Assembly (NCBI RefSeq): GCF_030159795.1
Contig: NZ_BSND01000004.1
Span: forward strand, 310,001 to 374,000
DNA: 64,000 nucleotides
DNA from: Methylophaga thalassica
Lineage (GTDB): Bacteria > Pseudomonadota > Gammaproteobacteria > Nitrosococcales > Methylophagaceae
Reading direction: 5' to 3'
Shown here: positions 40,670 to 52,986 of the stretch, one piece after another
Position numbering within the stretch: the first letter of the stretch is position 1
Layout: every line of letters begins with the position of its first letter
Made by a program: the position numbers and the translations under genes
The notes under the pieces: generated by a model
Databases searched by the model: none
The model's input: only the letters and a program-made list of their open reading frames with translations
What the model was told of the DNA's origin: nothing

Positions 40670-41459
40670 GTTGTTGCCAGATTGGCTGATCTAAGGTCGG
40701 TGTACTGGGTTTGGCGTTATCACGTTTAGGCATCACCCCTGCTTCATAGGCCAAACGCCCCGCATTAATGGCATCCGCAAAAGCATAAGCCATTTTCTCT
40801 GGCTCCAGTGCTTCGGCAATTGCGGTATTGAGTAAAATTCCGTCATAACCTAACTCCAGTGCCTGAACAGCATCAGAGGGTTTGCCTATCCCCGCATCAA
40901 CCAATAATGTGATGTCTGGCAAACGTTCACGAAGTGTCTTTAAGGCATAAGGGTTGAGCAATCCCTGCCCGCTACCAATAGGTGCTCCCCACGGCATCAA
41001 AACTTCACAGCCTAGATCCACCAGCTTCTGACATAACACCAGATCATCTGTGCAATAAGGAAACACTTTAAAGCCATCTTCAATCAATATTTTAGTGGCT
41101 TCAACCAAGGCAAACGGATCGGGTTGTAAGTTGTAACTGTCTCCCAATACTTCTAGTTTGACCCAGTCGGTATCAAATAACTCTCTGGCCATATATGCGG
41201 TGTTAACGGCTTCTTTTACACTGTAGCAACCTGCAGTATTCGGTAATAGGTGGCAGTTTAGCGACTCTATCATTTGCCAGAACTGGCCACCGCTTTGTTT
41301 ATCTGCGGATGTTTGTCGTCGCAATGACACGGTAATCACTTCCGCCTTTGACGCTCTGATGGCGTCCACCATCACTTTCGGCGAAGGATAGAGTGCAGTC
41401 CCAATAAAGAGTCGACTACTCAGCGTTTGCCCATACACTTGCCAATTGGATGCTTTCAT
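40662..41459 (-). CDS. thiG: Thiazole synthase
   Basis: This 265-residue TIM-barrel enzyme builds the thiazole phosphate ring from DXP, dehydroglycine and ThiS thiocarboxylate. The start [20 protein letters not shown] aligns with Thi[15 protein letters not shown] holds the Schiff-base lysine region, and [20 protein letters not shown] and [20 protein letters not shown] bind the substrate phosphate. The frame is open 20 codons further upstream into thiS, but the ATG at 41459 comes 1 bp after the thiS stop and fits the family. It overlaps thiDE by 8 bp. Confidence 0.96.
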   Translation of the reverse strand: MKASNWQVYGQTLSSRLFIGTALYPSPKVMVDAIRASKAEVITVSLRRQTSADKQSGGQFWQMIESLNCHLLPNTAGCYSVKEAVNTAYMARELFDTDWVKLEVLGDSYNLQPDPFALVEATKILIEDGFKVFPYCTDDLVLCQKLVDLGCEVLMPWGAPIGSGQGLLNPYALKTLRERLPDITLLVDAGIGKPSDAVQALELGYDGILLNTAIAEALEPEKMAYAFADAINAGRLAYEAGVMPKRDNAKPSTPTLDQPIWQQHG

Positions 41460-41460
41460 C

Positions 41461-41665
41461 TCAACCTCCACTAATCGGAGACACGATATCGATGCGATCT
41501 CCCGCTTGAATGACCACATCTTGCCAGCGTGATTTCGCTACCATTTCATCATTAATGACAATGACAAAGCGGCCACTAAAACCCTGCTTAGCTACAAATT
41601 CTGATACGGTCTGCTCGTGATTAATATCTAGCGGTTCCCCATTCAACTGAACCTGTAACATAAGG

Positions 41666-41676
<11 letters not shown>
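41461..41676 (-). CDS. thiS: Sulfur carrier protein ThiS
   Basis: This 71-residue ubiquitin-like protein ends in SPISGG, whose C-terminal Gly-Gly becomes the thiocarboxylate sulfur donor to Thi[12 protein letters not shown] and [15 protein letters not shown] are typical. I chose the ATG at 41676 because GGAG stands 7 bases before it; a TTG four codons upstream is in frame. It overlaps thiO by 11 bp and is followed after 1 bp by thiG. Confidence 0.95.
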
Positions 41677-44757
<3,081 letters not shown>

Positions 44758-44766
44758 GTGATTCGC

Positions 44767-44796
44767 ATGGTAAATCAAAAAGGATTTTTTGCACAA
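44767..44796 (-). promoter_or_regulatory. Candidate sigma-70 promoter of the thiamine operon
   Basis: On the minus strand TTGTGC (44796-44791) and TACCAT (44772-44767) are spaced by 18 bases. Transcription would begin about 44760, just at the 5' edge of the TPP aptamer, which is where a riboswitch promoter should be. Confidence 0.5.
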
Positions 44797-44855
44797 GCCT
44801 CATCTGGCACAATAGTCGCCAACTTTGACTTAAATCCTTAGGCAGCCGCACGCTC

Positions 44856-45410
44856 ATGGCAAATAAAAATGACGATACCGATGAGGACGAATTTGCATTA
44901 TTTCGCCAAGAAATGCGCGATGCTACCCGTATCCGCCAAAACCGTCTGATTCATAACAAACCCAAACCTGTTGCAAAAGCTATCCGGCAAAAAATTATTG
45001 ATGATGAATATCAGGGTGAACCATTCTCTGATATGTTTTCTCCAGAAACCGTAGGCAATGAGGAATACCTCGAATACCGTGGCCCCGGTATTCAGCACAA
45101 ACTATTCGGCAAGCTGCGTAATGGCAAGGTGCATATTGAAGCAGAATTAGACTTACACGGTATGACCATTGCCAAAGCCGAACCGACACTGTCCGAGTTT
45201 TTAGAGTTCTGCCAGCAGCAACAAATTCGTTGCGTGCGTATCATCCATGGTAAAGGCTGGGGCTCGCGTGATAACAAGCCTGTACTAAAGAGCAAACTCA
45301 ATCACTGGTTAAGACAAAGTCAGAGCGTGCTCGCATTTTGCAGTGCGACGGTAGATGATGGCGGCACAGGTGCGTTATACGTGCTCCTTAAAAGATTATT
45401 TCATGAATAA
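44856..45410 (+). CDS. Smr-domain protein (putative endonuclease)
   Basis: This 184-residue protein has the Smr domain at its C-terminal half. LDLHGMTIAKAEPTLSEFL gives the LDxHG motif, IIHGKGWGS the HGxG motif, and DDGGTGALYVLLKR the closing loop. The N-terminus is charged, typical of the SmrA/SmrB (YdaL/YfcN) group. SmrB cleaves mRNA at collided ribosomes in E. coli; whether this copy does so is not known. It is divergent from thiC across the riboswitch region. Confidence 0.9.
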   Translation: MANKNDDTDEDEFALFRQEMRDATRIRQNRLIHNKPKPVAKAIRQKIIDDEYQGEPFSDMFSPETVGNEEYLEYRGPGIQHKLFGKLRNGKVHIEAELDLHGMTIAKAEPTLSEFLEFCQQQQIRCVRIIHGKGWGSRDNKPVLKSKLNHWLRQSQSVLAFCSATVDDGGTGALYVLLKRLFHE

Positions 45411-45440
45411 TGGCTGTTTTTATCGTTTAGGTTAGAGTTA

Positions 45441-45791
45441 ATGAATCCAATACTGGTTAGTGTGTCCTTGCTGGTTTGCAGCAATATTTTTATGACGTTT
45501 GCCTGGTACGCTCACCTAAAAGAACTCAACAATAAACCCTGGATTATTGCCGCATTGATAAGCTGGGGAATCGCATTATTCGAATACTTATTACAAGTAC
45601 CCGCCAACCGCATTGGCTTTACCATACTCAATGTGGGCCAGTTAAAAATTCTTCAGGAAGTCATCACCTTAATGGTGTTTATTCCCTTTTCCGTGTTCTA
45701 CCTGAAAGACCCCCTTAAACTCGACTATCTATGGGCTGGCCTGTGTTTAGTTGGTGCGGTTTATTTTGTGTTTCGAAGTAAACTTACCTAA
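45441..45791 (+). CDS. DUF486 family small membrane protein (DMT-like)
   Basis: This 116-residue protein has four membrane helices and the DUF486 signature FMTFAWYAHLKELNNKPW, YLLQVPANRIGF and LKILQEVITLMVFIPFSVFYL. It resembles half of a drug/metabolite transporter. The function is unknown. It lies 30 bp after the Smr gene on the same strand. Confidence 0.92.
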   Translation: MNPILVSVSLLVCSNIFMTFAWYAHLKELNNKPWIIAALISWGIALFEYLLQVPANRIGFTILNVGQLKILQEVITLMVFIPFSVFYLKDPLKLDYLWAGLCLVGAVYFVFRSKLT

Positions 45792-45870
45792 GTTACCGTG
45801 GCAAAAAACGGTTAAAACATATCAAGCACTCAGTCTAAATCTGTCTGGCAGCTTTAGTGCATCGTGCACG

Positions 45871-47025
45871 TCACGGTTGCTTAGCAACGGTGGTTTTTTG
45901 CATTTTATCTGCGGTGACCACAAAGCATGCTTGTTTGTTTTCAGCAAGATGCCGACACAAGGTTGTCGCTTCAGATTTTGCTGCGAAATTACCCAGCTGG
46001 AGGCGATAAAAATCCGGTTTTTCTGTATTTTCGACAGGTTCAGTAATCGTTGTCTCATATTTCTGAACGATAGCGGCTGATTTTTTTGTTAGCTGCGTTA
46101 ATGCGATATCTACCTGCTGTCTTGACCTAAACGCCCCGACTTGTACACGGTAGACAGTAGTCATCACTGACTTTGGTTTTGTCTCTGGTTTTGTTTGTGT
46201 AGGCTTGGCAGGTTCATCAAGCTTTTCTGATAGCGGTTTTTCTCTTGTTTCTAACAACGAAGTGTCGACTGAAGATTGTTCTGCAAGAAGCTGATTTTCT
46301 TTATTTTTTACATTCACCTCATTCACTAAATCCGGCAAACCAGGTGGTTTATCCGTTATCAAATGGTTGTCGCGATTAGTCAGCATTAAGGCATTGGCTT
46401 TTTCAATCTGACTGCGGCTTAACTCGGTTTTCAGTTGTGCCTGCTTCACAATCGCCTGAGGCTGATTTTGTTCACTGGCCAGACTAAACCAGGAATAGGC
46501 AGCGACTTTATCCTGTTTAACGCCTTCACCATTCAGTAACATTTCACCCAGTTGATATTGAGCCTGAGGGTCCCCTTGTTTGGCTGCCTTTTCAAACCAA
46601 TGAAAAGCCTTTTCTTTTTGATGATTAATGGCTGTTTTTGCCATTTGTTTGTCTCTGAATGCCTTAGTTAAGGTATCAGCATTCATCAATTCTTCTGCAC
46701 TTAATCTGTCTCTTATGGCCATGCGGTCAATCATGGCTTGTTTGTGCTGTTTTTCGCTAGCTAACGTTAACCATGAATAGGCAGCGACTTTATCTTGTTT
46801 TACGCCCTGACCGTTTAATAACAAAATAGCTAACATCCACTGTGCTTCAGCGACATTGTTTTCTGCAGCTTGATGCCATGCCTGATAGGCGGTCTGAAAA
46901 TCACCTTGTTTGTAGGCAGCAATGCCATCCTGAACGTCATCGGCAAACACATCTACAGTGAACAGAGTAAAGAAAAACAGTAAAGCGAGAATCGACAGCC
47001 ATTGTATATGCAGAGATATTTTCAT
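45871..47025 (-). CDS. Secreted Sel1-repeat protein with C-terminal SPOR domain
   Basis: This 384-residue protein has a signal peptide (ending VFADD, about 28). Sel1-like repeats follow, with two clear units sharing LLNGQGVKQDKVAAYSWLTL and LLNGEGVKQDKVAAYSWFSL (about 65-90 and 160-190). A Lys/Pro/Thr linker leads to a SPOR domain (about 290-375: VYRVQVGAFRSRQQVDIALT, DFYRLQLGNFAAKSEATTLC). SPOR domains bind denuded peptidoglycan at division sites, so a periplasmic cell-wall role is likely. It is convergent with the DUF486 gene. Confidence 0.88.
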   Translation of the reverse strand: MKISLHIQWLSILALLFFFTLFTVDVFADDVQDGIAAYKQGDFQTAYQAWHQAAENNVAEAQWMLAILLLNGQGVKQDKVAAYSWLTLASEKQHKQAMIDRMAIRDRLSAEELMNADTLTKAFRDKQMAKTAINHQKEKAFHWFEKAAKQGDPQAQYQLGEMLLNGEGVKQDKVAAYSWFSLASEQNQPQAIVKQAQLKTELSRSQIEKANALMLTNRDNHLITDKPPGLPDLVNEVNVKNKENQLLAEQSSVDTSLLETREKPLSEKLDEPAKPTQTKPETKPKSVMTTVYRVQVGAFRSRQQVDIALTQLTKKSAAIVQKYETTITEPVENTEKPDFYRLQLGNFAAKSEATTLCRHLAENKQACFVVTADKMQKTTVAKQP

Positions 47026-47133
47026 TATTGTGCGAACCTTTTCAACGCGCTGATGATCATCGATAGCGTAAATACTTTTTCACAAACAGAGAAGACGTTA
47101 TCATTTTAAAAACACTTTTTGATATAAAAACTT

Positions 47134-47577
47134 ATGACACCTGAACAGCTTCAGCAATATCTTTATCAACACATTCCTTTATCGGCGGCCATGGAGGTCT
47201 CTGTTGATCATGTCAGCCATGATAAAGTCGTGCTAAGAGCCCCTCTAACACCGAATATTAATTATCATGAAACCGTGTTTGGCGGCAGCGCATCAACATT
47301 GGCGATTCTGTCTGCCTGGTCATTATTAAATACTCGGTTACATCAGGCTGCTATCGAGTCTACGCTCGTCATACAACGTAATACGATGGAGTATGAAAAA
47401 CCAATTAGCGGTGAATTTACCGCCACAGCGCAACTTGAATCAACACAAGACTGGGCTAAATTTCTACGCCATTTTTCACGTATGGGTAAAGCACGGACAA
47501 CGGTTATCTCCATTTTGCATTACGAACAGCAACGCGCAGGATTCTTTCGCGGTGAATTTGTTGCCTTGACCAAATAA
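47134..47577 (+). CDS. YiiD-C-terminal-type hotdog thioesterase
   Basis: This 147-residue single-domain protein matches the thioesterase half of E. coli YiiD (FabY). IPLSAAMEVSVDHVSHDKVVL, APLTPNINYHETVFGGSAST and LAILSAWSLL are the hallmark segments. The acyl substrate (possibly malonyl-ACP or acyl-CoA) is inferred from the family. No acetyltransferase half is attached. It stands alone, 82 bp before murI. Confidence 0.8.
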   Translation: MTPEQLQQYLYQHIPLSAAMEVSVDHVSHDKVVLRAPLTPNINYHETVFGGSASTLAILSAWSLLNTRLHQAAIESTLVIQRNTMEYEKPISGEFTATAQLESTQDWAKFLRHFSRMGKARTTVISILHYEQQRAGFFRGEFVALTK

Positions 47578-47659
47578 TCCATTTTCAACCATCAGCAGAT
47601 AGATACAGTACAATCGTCGTCTTTTTATTCATCCAGCGACGTATAAAACAGAAATTATC

Positions 47660-48445
47660 ATGGCTGACGCAAGATCTATTGGCATATTCGACTCTGGTAT
47701 TGGTGGCTTACCGATCGCTAAACAAGTCCGCTCTTTTATGCCAAATGAGAACCTTATCTACCTTGCGGATACCTTACATGCCCCCTATGGCGAGAAAACA
47801 GAAGCATATATTCTGGAGCGTTCGCTCAAAATTACTGACTATCTATTACAACGTAAGGTAAAAGCCATTGTTGTCGCCTGTAATACTGCCACTCTTGTCA
47901 GTATCAAAGCCTTACGTGAACGCTACCCTATTCCTTTTATTGGCGTAGAACCAGGCTTAAGACCGGCGGCTTTAAATACAAAAACTGGCGTGATCGGTGT
48001 ACTAGCCACAGCAAAAACCCTGACCAGTCAATCGTTTCATGATCTTGCTCAACGCGTTGCCATGGGCGCAACCGTCGAAATTCAGCCTTGCCCAGACTTA
48101 GTGTTATTAGTAGAGGCCTTAAAGCTAAGTTATGAAGAAGCTTCCGCTACAGTACATGCGTATGTACAGCCGTTACTGGATAAAGGCGCCGATACCATTA
48201 TTCTCGGTTGTACACATTTCACTCACCTCAAAACGGTGATCCAAAAAGTGGTTGGAGAAACCGTCAATGTCATCAGTACGGAAGAAGCCGTCGCCCGAGA
48301 AGTCAACAGACGACTTCAGCAAGAGAATTTACTCTCTGCTCAGCAGACACCTGGCTCGACCTTATTGTTAACTAACAGTGAACGAAGCAGATTCGAGCAG
48401 CAAGTTGAGACTCTTTGGGGCGAAGCCGCTATTGATACTTTCTGA
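47660..48445 (+). CDS. murI: Glutamate racemase
   Basis: This 261-residue enzyme makes D-glutamate for peptidoglycan. The two catalytic cysteines are Cys74 (VVACNTAT) and Cys184 (ILGCTHFTHL). GIFDSGIGGLPIAKQVR and DTLHAPYGEKT, with Asp11 and the proline-tyrosine-glycine loop, are also as expected. It is convergent with the hypothetical gene that follows. Confidence 0.96.
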   Translation: MADARSIGIFDSGIGGLPIAKQVRSFMPNENLIYLADTLHAPYGEKTEAYILERSLKITDYLLQRKVKAIVVACNTATLVSIKALRERYPIPFIGVEPGLRPAALNTKTGVIGVLATAKTLTSQSFHDLAQRVAMGATVEIQPCPDLVLLVEALKLSYEEASATVHAYVQPLLDKGADTIILGCTHFTHLKTVIQKVVGETVNVISTEEAVAREVNRRLQQENLLSAQQTPGSTLLLTNSERSRFEQQVETLWGEAAIDTF

Positions 48446-48455
48446 ACCTTTGGCC

Positions 48456-48941
48456 TTAAAGCTCTGGCAACGTTAGATCCGTAAAAACGGTTTCAGCTTT
48501 CGTTGTCATAAAGACCTGGGCATCATATTGCTGGACAAAACAAGCATTTAAGGTGACATCTTCATAAAGCCAATAGATAAACCCACCCTGTTCAACGCGC
48601 CGACGCCAGTTATAACGGCATTGCACCCAGCCATCAGCTAATTGAGAAATCAGCCTGGGCTCTGATTGAGCTGTTTTATATTCCAGTGTTTTGTTAGGCA
48701 AGGAAATACGGAAGCGGTCAATCATAAAATCCACTTGTTCATGGACAAGGTACTGAATCCGTTTCCCTTCAATATCATCACCGTGCTGATCAAGCAGAAC
48801 TTGATTATCTAGCACCCACTCCGCAGGGGGAATATCGACCCGATATCGGTCAGGTAAATTCATACGCAACTGTTGATGCTGCTCACTTTGCTGACTTTTA
48901 TCCCACTGCTTCACAATGGTTTGAACGATTAACATGGGCAT
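48456..48941 (-). CDS. Hypothetical protein, no recognised family
   Basis: This is a 161-residue soluble protein rich in aromatic and charged residues, with no signal peptide and no cysteine cluster. Features visible are RVDIPPAEWVLDNQVLLDQH, a WVQCRYNWRRRVEQGGFIYW segment and a mixed beta pattern. It begins 1 bp after the Old Yellow Enzyme stop, so the two are cotranscribed. The close linkage suggests a shared role, but I cannot name one. Confidence 0.65.
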   Translation of the reverse strand: MPMLIVQTIVKQWDKSQQSEQHQQLRMNLPDRYRVDIPPAEWVLDNQVLLDQHGDDIEGKRIQYLVHEQVDFMIDRFRISLPNKTLEYKTAQSEPRLISQLADGWVQCRYNWRRRVEQGGFIYWLYEDVTLNACFVQQYDAQVFMTTKAETVFTDLTLPEL

Positions 48942-48942
48942 T

Positions 48943-50061
48943 TTAAGTATTTTTGGACAAATCCATCTCCGTTAGATGCCCTTTTTGACCATGCGGTTCA
49001 GAACGCAAATACTGAGCAGGAGCTTCAACCATACCGTCCAGCTCAACTGCAGCCTGCCAGGCCCAGTGAGGGTTATATAAAATGCCTCTCGCCATAGCGA
49101 TGGCATCCGCTCGTTCATCAGCCAATATTTGTTCAGCTTGATGTGGTTCAGTAATCAAGCCCACAGCAATCACTGGCATCGATATATATGGCTTAATCGC
49201 TTCAGCCAGTGGCACCTGATAACCTGCTTCGACGGGTATTTCTTGCTGTGGTGATAAACCTCCACTACTCACATGCAAGTAATGACAATTGAGCTTGTCC
49301 AGTTCAATAGCCAGTGTCGTGCTCTGCTCAACATCCCAACCACCAGGAACCCAGTCGGTCGCTGAGATTCTAACACCGACAACTATGTTCTCGGGAACAC
49401 AGGCGCGTACAGCGCTAAAGACATCCAGAGTCAGACGCATTCTGTTTTCCAGACTGCCACCAAACTCATCCTGCCGTTGATTGCTCAATGGCGATAAAAA
49501 CTCATGTAATAAATAACCATGAGCAGCATGAACTTCAATGACCTCAAATCCCAAATCTGCAGCACGTTTTGCAGCCTCAACAAACTGTTGCACAATGGCG
49601 GCAATATCATCCTGACTGGCAGCGAGAGGAACAGTTCCATCTTCATGAAAAGGCAATGCCGACGGAGCAATGACTTGCCAACCGTTCTTATCCTCAGGCG
49701 ATATCGGTGCCCCGCCATGCCATGGTTTTTGTGTGGAAGCTTTCCTGCCAGCATGGGCCAGTTGGATACCCATAGGAATATTTGAATATTTTCTAATGGC
49801 AGTAAGCGTCTTCGCTAAGGCAGACGCTGTAGTGTCATCCCATAAACCTAAATCACCGTAGGTTATTCGACCCTCAGCGCAAACGGCTGCGGCTTCAAGG
49901 ATAAGCAATCCGGCACCAGATAAAGCCAATTGCCCTAAGTGGATAGTATGCCAATCCTGGGCTTGTCCATCCTCGGCTGAATACTGACACATCGGTGCGA
50001 TGATCAATCGATTCTTCAATTTCAATGGTCCGATGTCGATCGGCGAAAATAACACACTCAC
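48943..50061 (-). CDS. Old Yellow Enzyme family NADH:flavin oxidoreductase (YqjM class)
   Basis: This 372-residue FMN-dependent TIM barrel reduces activated alkenes. The YqjM-class marker Cys25 is in APMCQYSAEDG. The substrate-binding His pair is in VHAAHGYLLHEFLSP, followed by SNQRQDEFGGSLENR. The C-terminal ADAIAMARGILYNPHW binds FMN phosphate. Family members act on oxidised lipids, quinones or xenobiotics; the substrate here is unknown. A hypothetical gene follows after 1 bp. Confidence 0.92.
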   Translation of the reverse strand: MSVLFSPIDIGPLKLKNRLIIAPMCQYSAEDGQAQDWHTIHLGQLALSGAGLLILEAAAVCAEGRITYGDLGLWDDTTASALAKTLTAIRKYSNIPMGIQLAHAGRKASTQKPWHGGAPISPEDKNGWQVIAPSALPFHEDGTVPLAASQDDIAAIVQQFVEAAKRAADLGFEVIEVHAAHGYLLHEFLSPLSNQRQDEFGGSLENRMRLTLDVFSAVRACVPENIVVGVRISATDWVPGGWDVEQSTTLAIELDKLNCHYLHVSSGGLSPQQEIPVEAGYQVPLAEAIKPYISMPVIAVGLITEPHQAEQILADERADAIAMARGILYNPHWAWQAAVELDGMVEAPAQYLRSEPHGQKGHLTEMDLSKNT

Positions 50062-50099
50062 TCCACGTTCCCCATAAATTTATTACAACACGCCAAAAA

Positions 50100-51182
50100 C
50101 TAAGGTTGTTCTTGTACGGATGTATCATGCAAACTTCTTGGCCAGGCGGTTATCAGCGCTTTTAATAAAGTCGCCAGCGGAATGGCAAAGAACACGCCCC
50201 ATACTCCCCATATTCCACCAAAAAACAGTACGGCAAGAATGATAGAAACAGGATGCAAATTGACGGCTTCAGAAAATAAAATCGGCACCAACACATTGCC
50301 ATCAAGCGCCTGGATAATGCCATAAGCAATCAGGATATAGGCAAACTGTTCTGTGAGGCCAAACTGAAAACCTGCTACCGCGGCAACAGGTAGTGTGGCC
50401 ACAGCGGCGCCAATAAATGGAATTAACACTGAGAAGCCAACTAAAACGGCTAACAGTGCAGTGTATTGCAAGCCAAAGAATGTGAAAGTAGCGTAGCTGA
50501 CACCACCAACGATGATAATTTCAACCACTTTGCCACGCACATAATTGGCAATCTGATCGTCCATCTCATTCCAGATACGGTTCATCAAACCTCGTTTTTC
50601 CGGCATGAACGACAGCACAAAACTCACTAGTTTTTCCCGATCTTTCAGCATAAAAAAGACAAGAATGGGCACTAACACTAGATAAATAATTAAGCCAATC
50701 ACATTTCCCAGTGAGGCAATAGACAAAGAAACAGCCCGTTGACCATAGACTGTGAATTGTTTTGCGGTGCTGGAAATCCAGCTTTGTATCTCATCAGGTT
50801 TGATTAAGTTCGGGTAATGGGTATGCAGGTTCATCAACCAGTCTTCACCATTTGACAGCATTTTTGGTGTTTCCTGGACCAAATTAACCAGCTGATTCCA
50901 TAATAATGGCATTAATAAAAAGCCCATGGCTAACATCAAGCTGACAAATCCAAGAAAGACAATGGCCACCGCTACCATATTGGGCACGCGGCGTCGGGTC
51001 AGCATATTCACTACACCTTGTAATAAAAACGCGATGACCAGTGCAGTAAAAAACGGCGCCAGCATTCCGCCCAGCCAGATTACAACGGCAAAACCGAGTA
51101 CTAATACAATCAGCAGTATGACGGCTTCTTCATCAGAGAAATAACGTTCTGTCCATTTGCGTAGAATTGATCGCAGTGTCAT
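50100..51182 (-). CDS. AI-2E/PerM-family membrane transporter
   Basis: This 360-residue protein has about eight membrane helices in the PerM pattern: an N-terminal pair, a soluble segment around 105-150, then FMLKDREKLVSFVLSFMP, GGVSYATFTFFGLQYTALLA, GFSVLIPFIGAAVATLP and LAVLFFGGIWGVWGVFFAIPL. Members include sodium-proton antiporters and the disputed AI-2 exporter. No lux gene is nearby, so transport of AI-2 is not claimed. It stands 38 bp upstream of the Old Yellow Enzyme gene. Confidence 0.9.
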   Translation of the reverse strand: MTLRSILRKWTERYFSDEEAVILLIVLVLGFAVVIWLGGMLAPFFTALVIAFLLQGVVNMLTRRRVPNMVAVAIVFLGFVSLMLAMGFLLMPLLWNQLVNLVQETPKMLSNGEDWLMNLHTHYPNLIKPDEIQSWISSTAKQFTVYGQRAVSLSIASLGNVIGLIIYLVLVPILVFFMLKDREKLVSFVLSFMPEKRGLMNRIWNEMDDQIANYVRGKVVEIIIVGGVSYATFTFFGLQYTALLAVLVGFSVLIPFIGAAVATLPVAAVAGFQFGLTEQFAYILIAYGIIQALDGNVLVPILFSEAVNLHPVSIILAVLFFGGIWGVWGVFFAIPLATLLKALITAWPRSLHDTSVQEQP

Positions 51183-51308
51183 TAGCCTGTTTATCCTCAG
51201 CTATAATTGATTGGCAACGCTGATATTCTGTCACATCCCATCTGTCTATGCTGATAAGAAATTACCAATAACAGTGTGAATGCTTTTATCGTAAACGAAG
51301 GAGTCGGA

Positions 51309-52007
51309 ATGAAAAGCTTAGGGAACAATATCTGGTATGTTGATGGAGATAGTGTGCCTTTTTATAGCCTTCCATACAGCACACGTATGGTGATCGTTCG
51401 CTTAAGTGATAATACCTTATGGATTCACAGCCCAATCAAACTCACACCGGAGTTAGCGACGCAAATCGACGCTCTCGGTGAAGTACATTTTTTAATTGCA
51501 CCCAATAAGTTACACCATCTGTTTCTGAAAGACTGGCAACAACATTACCCTTCAGCAGCCATTTTTGGTACAGAACAAGTCGCTGAAAAACGATCAGATA
51601 TCGAATTTAACGGTATCCTCAGTTCTGATTTCATACCGCCCTGGCAAGACAACATACAACAGCGCCTATTTACTGGCTCAAAAGCGATGCAGGAATGTGT
51701 GTTTTTTCATCGTGAGAGTAGAACACTGATCGTCACTGATTTGATTGAAAACTTCCCGGCAGATGCCTTCCCACCCTTCAAACGTTTTCTGGCAAAAATA
51801 AGTGGCATACTTGCCCCAAACGGCAAAATGCCTATCGACTGGCGCCTCAGTTTTAACAAAGATACTGCCAGAGAACACATACAACACATTATTGGTTGGC
51901 AACCTGAAAAAATTGTAATGGCACATGGTTTAATTATTGATGACCAGGCCGTGTCCTTTTTAGAAAAGGCATTTAGCTGGGTAAAACTGCCACGCCGTAC
52001 AGAGTGA
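51309..52007 (+). CDS. DUF4336 protein (metallo-beta-lactamase-like fold)
   Basis: This 232-residue protein matches the DUF4336 family (IWYVDGDSVPFYSLPYSTRM, DNTLWIHSPIKLTPELATQI, HFLIAPNKLHHLFLKDWQQH, and a late VMAHGLII). The fold is metallo-beta-lactamase-like, but the HxHxDH metal motif is reduced to the APNKLHH loop. I start at the ATG at 51309 because AAGGAGTC precedes it by the right distance; an earlier in-frame ATG at 51276 has none. It overlaps the LysE gene by 4 bp. The function is unknown. Confidence 0.82.
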   Translation: MKSLGNNIWYVDGDSVPFYSLPYSTRMVIVRLSDNTLWIHSPIKLTPELATQIDALGEVHFLIAPNKLHHLFLKDWQQHYPSAAIFGTEQVAEKRSDIEFNGILSSDFIPPWQDNIQQRLFTGSKAMQECVFFHRESRTLIVTDLIENFPADAFPPFKRFLAKISGILAPNGKMPIDWRLSFNKDTAREHIQHIIGWQPEKIVMAHGLIIDDQAVSFLEKAFSWVKLPRRTE

Positions 52008-52639
52008 GCAAGATGTTTTTTAGCGGTGCTTTAGCTATTTTTTTGCTGACCTCCGTCCTGCTCGCAATGACACCAGGCCCGGACAATCTATACGTACTCA
52101 CACAATCTGCACTTTATGGCAGCAAAACGGGGGTGATTATTACCTTGGGATTATGTAGCGGTCTGATTGTCCATATCTTGGCAGTGGTCATAGGCATAGC
52201 AACATTATTAACGACCAGCCCCGCTGCCTTTTTATTGCTAAAAGTCATCGGCGCCAGTTATTTACTCTATTTAGCTTGGCGCGCATTTAAAGCCGCTCCT
52301 ATATCAACTTTAAAAGATGGAGTGTCGTTGCATAATTCAATAGCCTTATTAAGAACCGGCTTTTTGATGAATGTCAGCAACCCCAAAGTAGCGATATTTT
52401 TTCTGGCTTTTTTACCGCAATTTGTTGAAGCCGATAAAGGCTATGTGTCAGTACAGATTTTATGTTTAGGACTTATTTTTATGGCAAGTGCGCTGTTAGT
52501 ATTTTTTGTAATAGCAATGAGCGCAGCTAAGTTGGGGAAATGGTTATTACGGTCAGCCTATGCACAAAATATTCTCCATACCTTCACCGCCGTCATATTT
52601 ATACTTCTGGCCAGCCGACTATTATTTATTCAACCATAG
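52004..52639 (+). CDS. LysE/RhtB-family amino-acid or metabolite exporter
   Basis: This 211-residue protein has six membrane helices. The RhtB/LysE patterns are AMTPGPDNLYVLTQSALYGS near the N-terminus and LRTGFLMNVSNPKVAIFFLAFLPQF in the middle. The start is a GTG overlapping the DUF4336 stop; an ATG three codons later is equally possible. Substrate unknown. The 3' end overlaps the convergent FlxA-like gene by 10 bp. Confidence 0.9.
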   Translation: MSKMFFSGALAIFLLTSVLLAMTPGPDNLYVLTQSALYGSKTGVIITLGLCSGLIVHILAVVIGIATLLTTSPAAFLLLKVIGASYLLYLAWRAFKAAPISTLKDGVSLHNSIALLRTGFLMNVSNPKVAIFFLAFLPQFVEADKGYVSVQILCLGLIFMASALLVFFVIAMSAAKLGKWLLRSAYAQNILHTFTAVIFILLASRLLFIQP

Positions 52640-52986
52640 CTATCAATATGATTACCCAGTTTGCTGCGAGTATCTTCGTCGGCAATCGATATAGGCTCTG
52701 CTGGCACAACCTCTGCCACCTGGGTTTTCTGTTCTGCTTTCTCTTGCTGCCGTTTTAACGCTTCCAATTGCTGTATCTGTGCCTGCAGTAATTCGATCTG
52801 TTTTTGAATGGCTTCAGCTTGTTTTAGCGAATCTTCGCTGGGCTCCTGCCCTAGTTCTTTGAGCTTATTAAATAAATCGACCATTTTTTTCTTTAATGCA
52901 GCAATACGTGAATCAAGCGATGTGCCACTAGGCGCTTGTTGTTTTGTTGTACCGCTGCTGCGAACTGATGAGAGATCGACATTCAT
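52630..52986 (-). CDS. FlxA-like small coiled-coil protein
   Basis: This 118-residue protein starts MNVDLSSVRSSGT and consists mostly of a coiled coil (DSRIAALKKKMVDLFNKLKE through IQKQIELLQAQIQQLEALK, about 30-85). The pattern of a Ser/Gly-rich start and paired heptad blocks resembles FlxA-like proteins, which are linked to flagellar regulons in E. coli. An upstream frame adds 15 hydrophobic residues with no family match, so I used the ATG at 52986. Function unknown. Confidence 0.65.
   Translation of the reverse strand: MNVDLSSVRSSGTTKQQAPSGTSLDSRIAALKKKMVDLFNKLKELGQEPSEDSLKQAEAIQKQIELLQAQIQQLEALKRQQEKAEQKTQVAEVVPAEPISIADEDTRSKLGNHIDSYG

Noticed and set aside
50100-51182. Quorum-sensing AI-2 exporter
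   Set aside because: The family label is historical; no lux genes are present, and members can be ion transporters.
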